A stretch of DNA of 64,000 nt, from assembly GCF_015351595.1 (NCBI RefSeq), contig NZ_JADKPT010000016.1, positions 1 to 64,000 of the forward strand, in the 5' to 3' direction. Below the pieces are notes generated by a model that worked only from the letters and a program-made list of their open reading frames with translations, did not search any database and had not been told where the DNA came from. Shown in pieces: positions 60,989 to 64,000 of the stretch. Numbering within the stretch: the stretch's first letter is position 1; the number at the start of each line of letters is the position of its first letter. A program made the translations under genes and the position numbers. This DNA comes from Flavobacterium sp. LC2016-12. GTDB lineage: Bacteria; Bacteroidota; Bacteroidia; Flavobacteriales; Flavobacteriaceae.

Positions 60989-63900
60989 TTATTCTTCTAA
61001 ACGAATGTCAAGTCCAAGACCTTTCAATTCATGCATCAATACATTAAATGATTCAGGTAATCCTGGCTCTGGCATAGACTCACCCTTAACGATAGCCTCG
61101 TAAGTTTTAGCTCTACCAATAACGTCATCCGATTTAACTGTCAAGATTTCACGTAGTGTACTTGATGCTCCATAAGCCTCAAGAGCCCAAACCTCCATCT
61201 CTCCAAAACGCTGACCTCCAAATTGAGCTTTACCTCCAAGTGGTTGTTGAGTGATCAACGAGTATGGTCCGATAGAACGTGCGTGCATCTTATCATCAAC
61301 CATGTGTCCTAATTTAAGCATGTAAATTACACCAACAGTTGCTGCTTGATGGAAACGCTCTCCAGTACCACCATCATAAAGGTGCGTATGTCCGAAACGT
61401 GGCACTCCAGCTTCATCAGTTAATTCATTAATTTGATCTAAAGAAGCACCGTCAAAAATTGGAGTAGCAAATTTTCTACCCAAGTTCATACCAGCCCATC
61501 CAAGAACAGTCTCATAAATCTGACCAATGTTCATACGTGAAGGTACCCCAAGTGGATTCAATACGATATCTACTGGTGTTCCGTCTTCAAGGAAAGGCAT
61601 ATCTTCATGACGAACGATTCTTGCAACAATACCTTTGTTACCGTGACGTCCAGCCATTTTATCCCCTACTTTCAGTTTACGTTTTTTAGCGATATATATT
61701 TTCGCTAATTTCAAGATTCCAGATGGTAATTCATCTCCAACTGTAATAGTGAATTTTTCTCTTCTTAAAGATCCTTGTAAGTCGTTCAGCTTAATTTTAT
61801 AGTTATGAATTAAATCATTAACCATTTTATTTGTAGCATCATCAGCAACCCATTGACCTTTGCTTAAGTGAGCAAAATCTTCTACTGCGTAAAGCATTTT
61901 TTGAGTATATTTTTTACCTTTTGGTAAAACTTCTTCCCCCAAATCGTTCATCACACCTTGAGATGTTTTTCCGTTAACGATCAAGAATAATTTTTCAACT
62001 AATCTGTCTTTTAATTCAACAAATTTAGTTTCAAACTCCATTTCTAAAGCGCCTAAAGCATCTTTATCCTGAGTACGTTTACGCTTATCTTTTACGGCTC
62101 TTGCAAATAATTTTTTGTCAAGAACTACACCGTGCAAAGATGGAGAAGCTTTTAATGAAGCATCTTTTACATCACCTGCTTTATCCCCGAAGATTGCACG
62201 AAGCAATTTCTCTTCAGGAGTAGGATCTGATTCTCCTTTTGGTGTAATTTTTCCGATCAAAATGTCGCCAGGTTTAACCTCTGCTCCAATTCTGATCATA
62301 CCGTTTTCATCTAAATCTTTAGTAGCTTCTTCAGAAACGTTAGGAATATCGTTTGTTAACTCCTCATTTCCTAACTTAGTATCTCTAACCTCTAATGAAT
62401 AATCATCAACGTGGATAGAAGTAAAAATATCATCACGAACTACTTTTTCAGAAATTACAATCGCATCCTCGAAGTTATACCCTTTCCATGGCATGAACGC
62501 AACTTTTAAGTTTCTACCTAAAGCTAATTCACCATTTTGAGTAGCATATCCTTCTGATAATACTTGTCCAAGAACAACTCTGTCACCTTTTCTTACGATT
62601 GGTTTCAAGTTGATACTTGTACCTTGATTGGTTTTTCTAAATTTAATTAAGTTGTATGTTTTTTCATCAGCATCAAAACTTACCATTCTTTCATCTTCAG
62701 TACGGTCGTATTTGATAGTAATGATGTTAGCATCAACATATTCAACAGTTCCATCTCCTTCAGCATTAATCAATACTCTAGAATCTGAAGCTACCTGACG
62801 CTCTAAACCTGTACCAACAATCGGAGCTTCAGGACGGATCAAAGGAACTGCCTGACGCATCATGTTAGATCCCATCAAGGCTCTATTCGCATCATCATGT
62901 TCCAAGAAAGGAATTAATGAAGCCGAAATCGAAGCAATCTGGTTAGGAGCAACGTCTGTATAATGCACTGCTGATGGCTCAACAACAGGGAAGTCACCTT
63001 CCTCACGAGCAATAACATTGCTAGCTGTAATTTTACCTGAAGCATCCATTTCAATGTTTGCCTGAGCAATCATTTTTCCTTCTTCTTCTTCAGCACTTAA
63101 GTAAATTGGAGTACTTTCTAAATCAACTACACCATTAGTTACTTTACGGTAAGGAGTTTCGATGAAACCCATTCCGTTTACTTTTGCATAAACACCAAGA
63201 GATGAAATCAAACCAATGTTTGGTCCCTCTGGAGTTTCAATCGGACATAAACGACCATAGTGTGTATAGTGAACGTCACGAACCTCAAAACCAGCTCTCT
63301 CTCTCGAAAGTCCACCAGGTCCAAGTGCAGAAAGTCTTCTTTTGTGTGTAATCTCAGCTAATGGATTCGTTTGATCCATAAATTGAGATAACTGGTTAGT
63401 ACCAAAGAAAGAGTTGATAACTGATGATAATGTTTTAGCATTAATCAAATCAATTGGTGTAAACACCTCGTTATCTCTAACGTTCATTCTCTCACGAATA
63501 GTTCTAGCCATACGTGCTAAACCAACACCGAATTGTTGAGACAATTGTTCTCCAACTGTTCTAACACGACGGTTTGATAAGTGATCAATATCATCAATCT
63601 CTGCTTTAGAGTTGATTAACTCAATCAAATATTTTACAATGGTAATGATATCTTCTTTGGTAAGCACTTGCTTTTCCATAGGGATATCTAAACCAAGTTT
63701 TTTGTTCATTCTGTAACGACCAACTTCACCTAAGTTATAACGTTGATCAGAGAAGAACAATTTATCTATAATACCACGAGCAGTTTCTTCATCAGGCGGT
63801 TCTGCATTACGCAATTGTCTGTAGATATGCTCAACAGCTTCTTTTTCAGAGTTTGTTGGATCTTTTTGTAACGTATTGTGGATAATAGCATAATCTGCTT

Positions 63901-64000
63901 GATTATTATCCTCTTTGTGTAACAAAATAGATTTTACATTAGAATCGATGATTTCTTCAACATTATCTTTGTCGATAATAGTATCTCTATCAAGGATAAT
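60989..64000 (-). CDS. rpoB: RNA polymerase beta subunit, 3' part of the gene (N-terminus outside the window)
   Basis: The frame runs open to the window edge; the visible 1003 residues lack the N-terminal ~270 of a normal ~1270-residue beta subunit. A TTG at 63925 is internal and is not the start. Visible motifs include LSALGPGGLSRERAGFEVRD, the rifampicin region (NQLSQFMDQTNP...HKRR) and CPIETPEGPNIGLI, and the C-terminal GEMEVWALEAYGA. The residues known for rifampicin binding look wild-type (for example the HKRRLSALG stretch). The gene is upstream of rpoC in the same orientation. Confidence 0.97.
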   Translation of the reverse strand: MILDRDTIIDKDNVEEIIDSNVKSILLHKEDNNQADYAIIHNTLQKDPTNSEKEAVEHIYRQLRNAEPPDEETARGIIDKLFFSDQRYNLGEVGRYRMNKKLGLDIPMEKQVLTKEDIITIVKYLIELINSKAEIDDIDHLSNRRVRTVGEQLSQQFGVGLARMARTIRERMNVRDNEVFTPIDLINAKTLSSVINSFFGTNQLSQFMDQTNPLAEITHKRRLSALGPGGLSRERAGFEVRDVHYTHYGRLCPIETPEGPNIGLISSLGVYAKVNGMGFIETPYRKVTNGVVDLESTPIYLSAEEEEGKMIAQANIEMDASGKITASNVIAREEGDFPVVEPSAVHYTDVAPNQIASISASLIPFLEHDDANRALMGSNMMRQAVPLIRPEAPIVGTGLERQVASDSRVLINAEGDGTVEYVDANIITIKYDRTEDERMVSFDADEKTYNLIKFRKTNQGTSINLKPIVRKGDRVVLGQVLSEGYATQNGELALGRNLKVAFMPWKGYNFEDAIVISEKVVRDDIFTSIHVDDYSLEVRDTKLGNEELTNDIPNVSEEATKDLDENGMIRIGAEVKPGDILIGKITPKGESDPTPEEKLLRAIFGDKAGDVKDASLKASPSLHGVVLDKKLFARAVKDKRKRTQDKDALGALEMEFETKFVELKDRLVEKLFLIVNGKTSQGVMNDLGEEVLPKGKKYTQKMLYAVEDFAHLSKGQWVADDATNKMVNDLIHNYKIKLNDLQGSLRREKFTITVGDELPSGILKLAKIYIAKKRKLKVGDKMAGRHGNKGIVARIVRHEDMPFLEDGTPVDIVLNPLGVPSRMNIGQIYETVLGWAGMNLGRKFATPIFDGASLDQINELTDEAGVPRFGHTHLYDGGTGERFHQAATVGVIYMLKLGHMVDDKMHARSIGPYSLITQQPLGGKAQFGGQRFGEMEVWALEAYGASSTLREILTVKSDDVIGRAKTYEAIVKGESMPEPGLPESFNVLMHELKGLGLDIRLEE

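Noticed and set aside
63923..63925. TTG as the start of rpoB
   Set aside because: The frame stays open to the window edge and about 270 residues of a normal beta subunit are missing.

Overview
The window is chromosomal DNA from a Bacteroidota species, most likely Flavobacterium or a close relative. The evidence is very AT-rich DNA, start codons without clear Shine-Dalgarno sites, several TAnnTTTG-type -7 boxes, rpoB-rpoC followed by a DUF3467 gene, a typical bacteroidete mutagenesis cassette, and many palindromic intergenic repeats of the flavobacterial kind. No tRNA, rRNA, CRISPR array, prophage or insertion sequence was seen.

Layout: 0.1-1.1 kb, a flavin-dependent (luciferase-like) oxidoreductase. 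1.3-2.0 kb, a DUF2975 membrane protein with a small Cro-type regulator behind a promoter carrying twin palindromes. 2.1-6.6 kb, an ABC ATPase and an ABC permease fused to an M1 peptidase. 6.6-8.8 kb, a polysaccharide deacetylase and an alpha/beta hydrolase. 8.8-14.8 kb, two NtrC-type sigma-54 activators flanking a TPR histidine kinase. 15.1-25.2 kb, a potassium (Kdp) locus: a small conserved protein, three single-helix microproteins (one is KdpF), KdpA, KdpB, KdpC, an outer-membrane porin, a KdpD that stops after its N-terminal and Usp domains, and a separate membrane histidine kinase. No KdpE is present, so one of the sigma-54 activators is the natural candidate to replace it.

25.5-33.5 kb is a DNA-damage cassette: a LexA-like self-cleaving repressor candidate diverges from DNA polymerase IV, a DnaE2-like polymerase, a DEDDh exonuclease/GIY-YIG nuclease fusion, exonuclease III and AlkB. 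33.7-38.6 kb holds small and poorly characterised genes plus an amino-acid permease. 39.4-41.2 kb is a histidine kinase overlapping a single-domain receiver. 41.2-44.0 kb has a LysM/NlpC cell-wall hydrolase and a Kelch protein. 44.1-52.1 kb (minus strand) carries two unrelated aconitases, a MoxR ATPase and a SurA-like chaperone. 52.6-55.8 kb has a lipoprotein alpha-amylase and release factor 3. 56.1-64.0 kb is DUF3467, rpoC and the 3' part of rpoB, cut by the window edge.

The most unusual non-coding signal is a set of intergenic repeats that differ in sequence but share one design: tandem octamers ending in (A/T/G)AG with an almost exact 8-bp period, often arranged as inverted arms. They occur at least ten times. 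They or other palindromes occupy every larger junction of the Kdp locus, and one sits between rpoB and rpoC.
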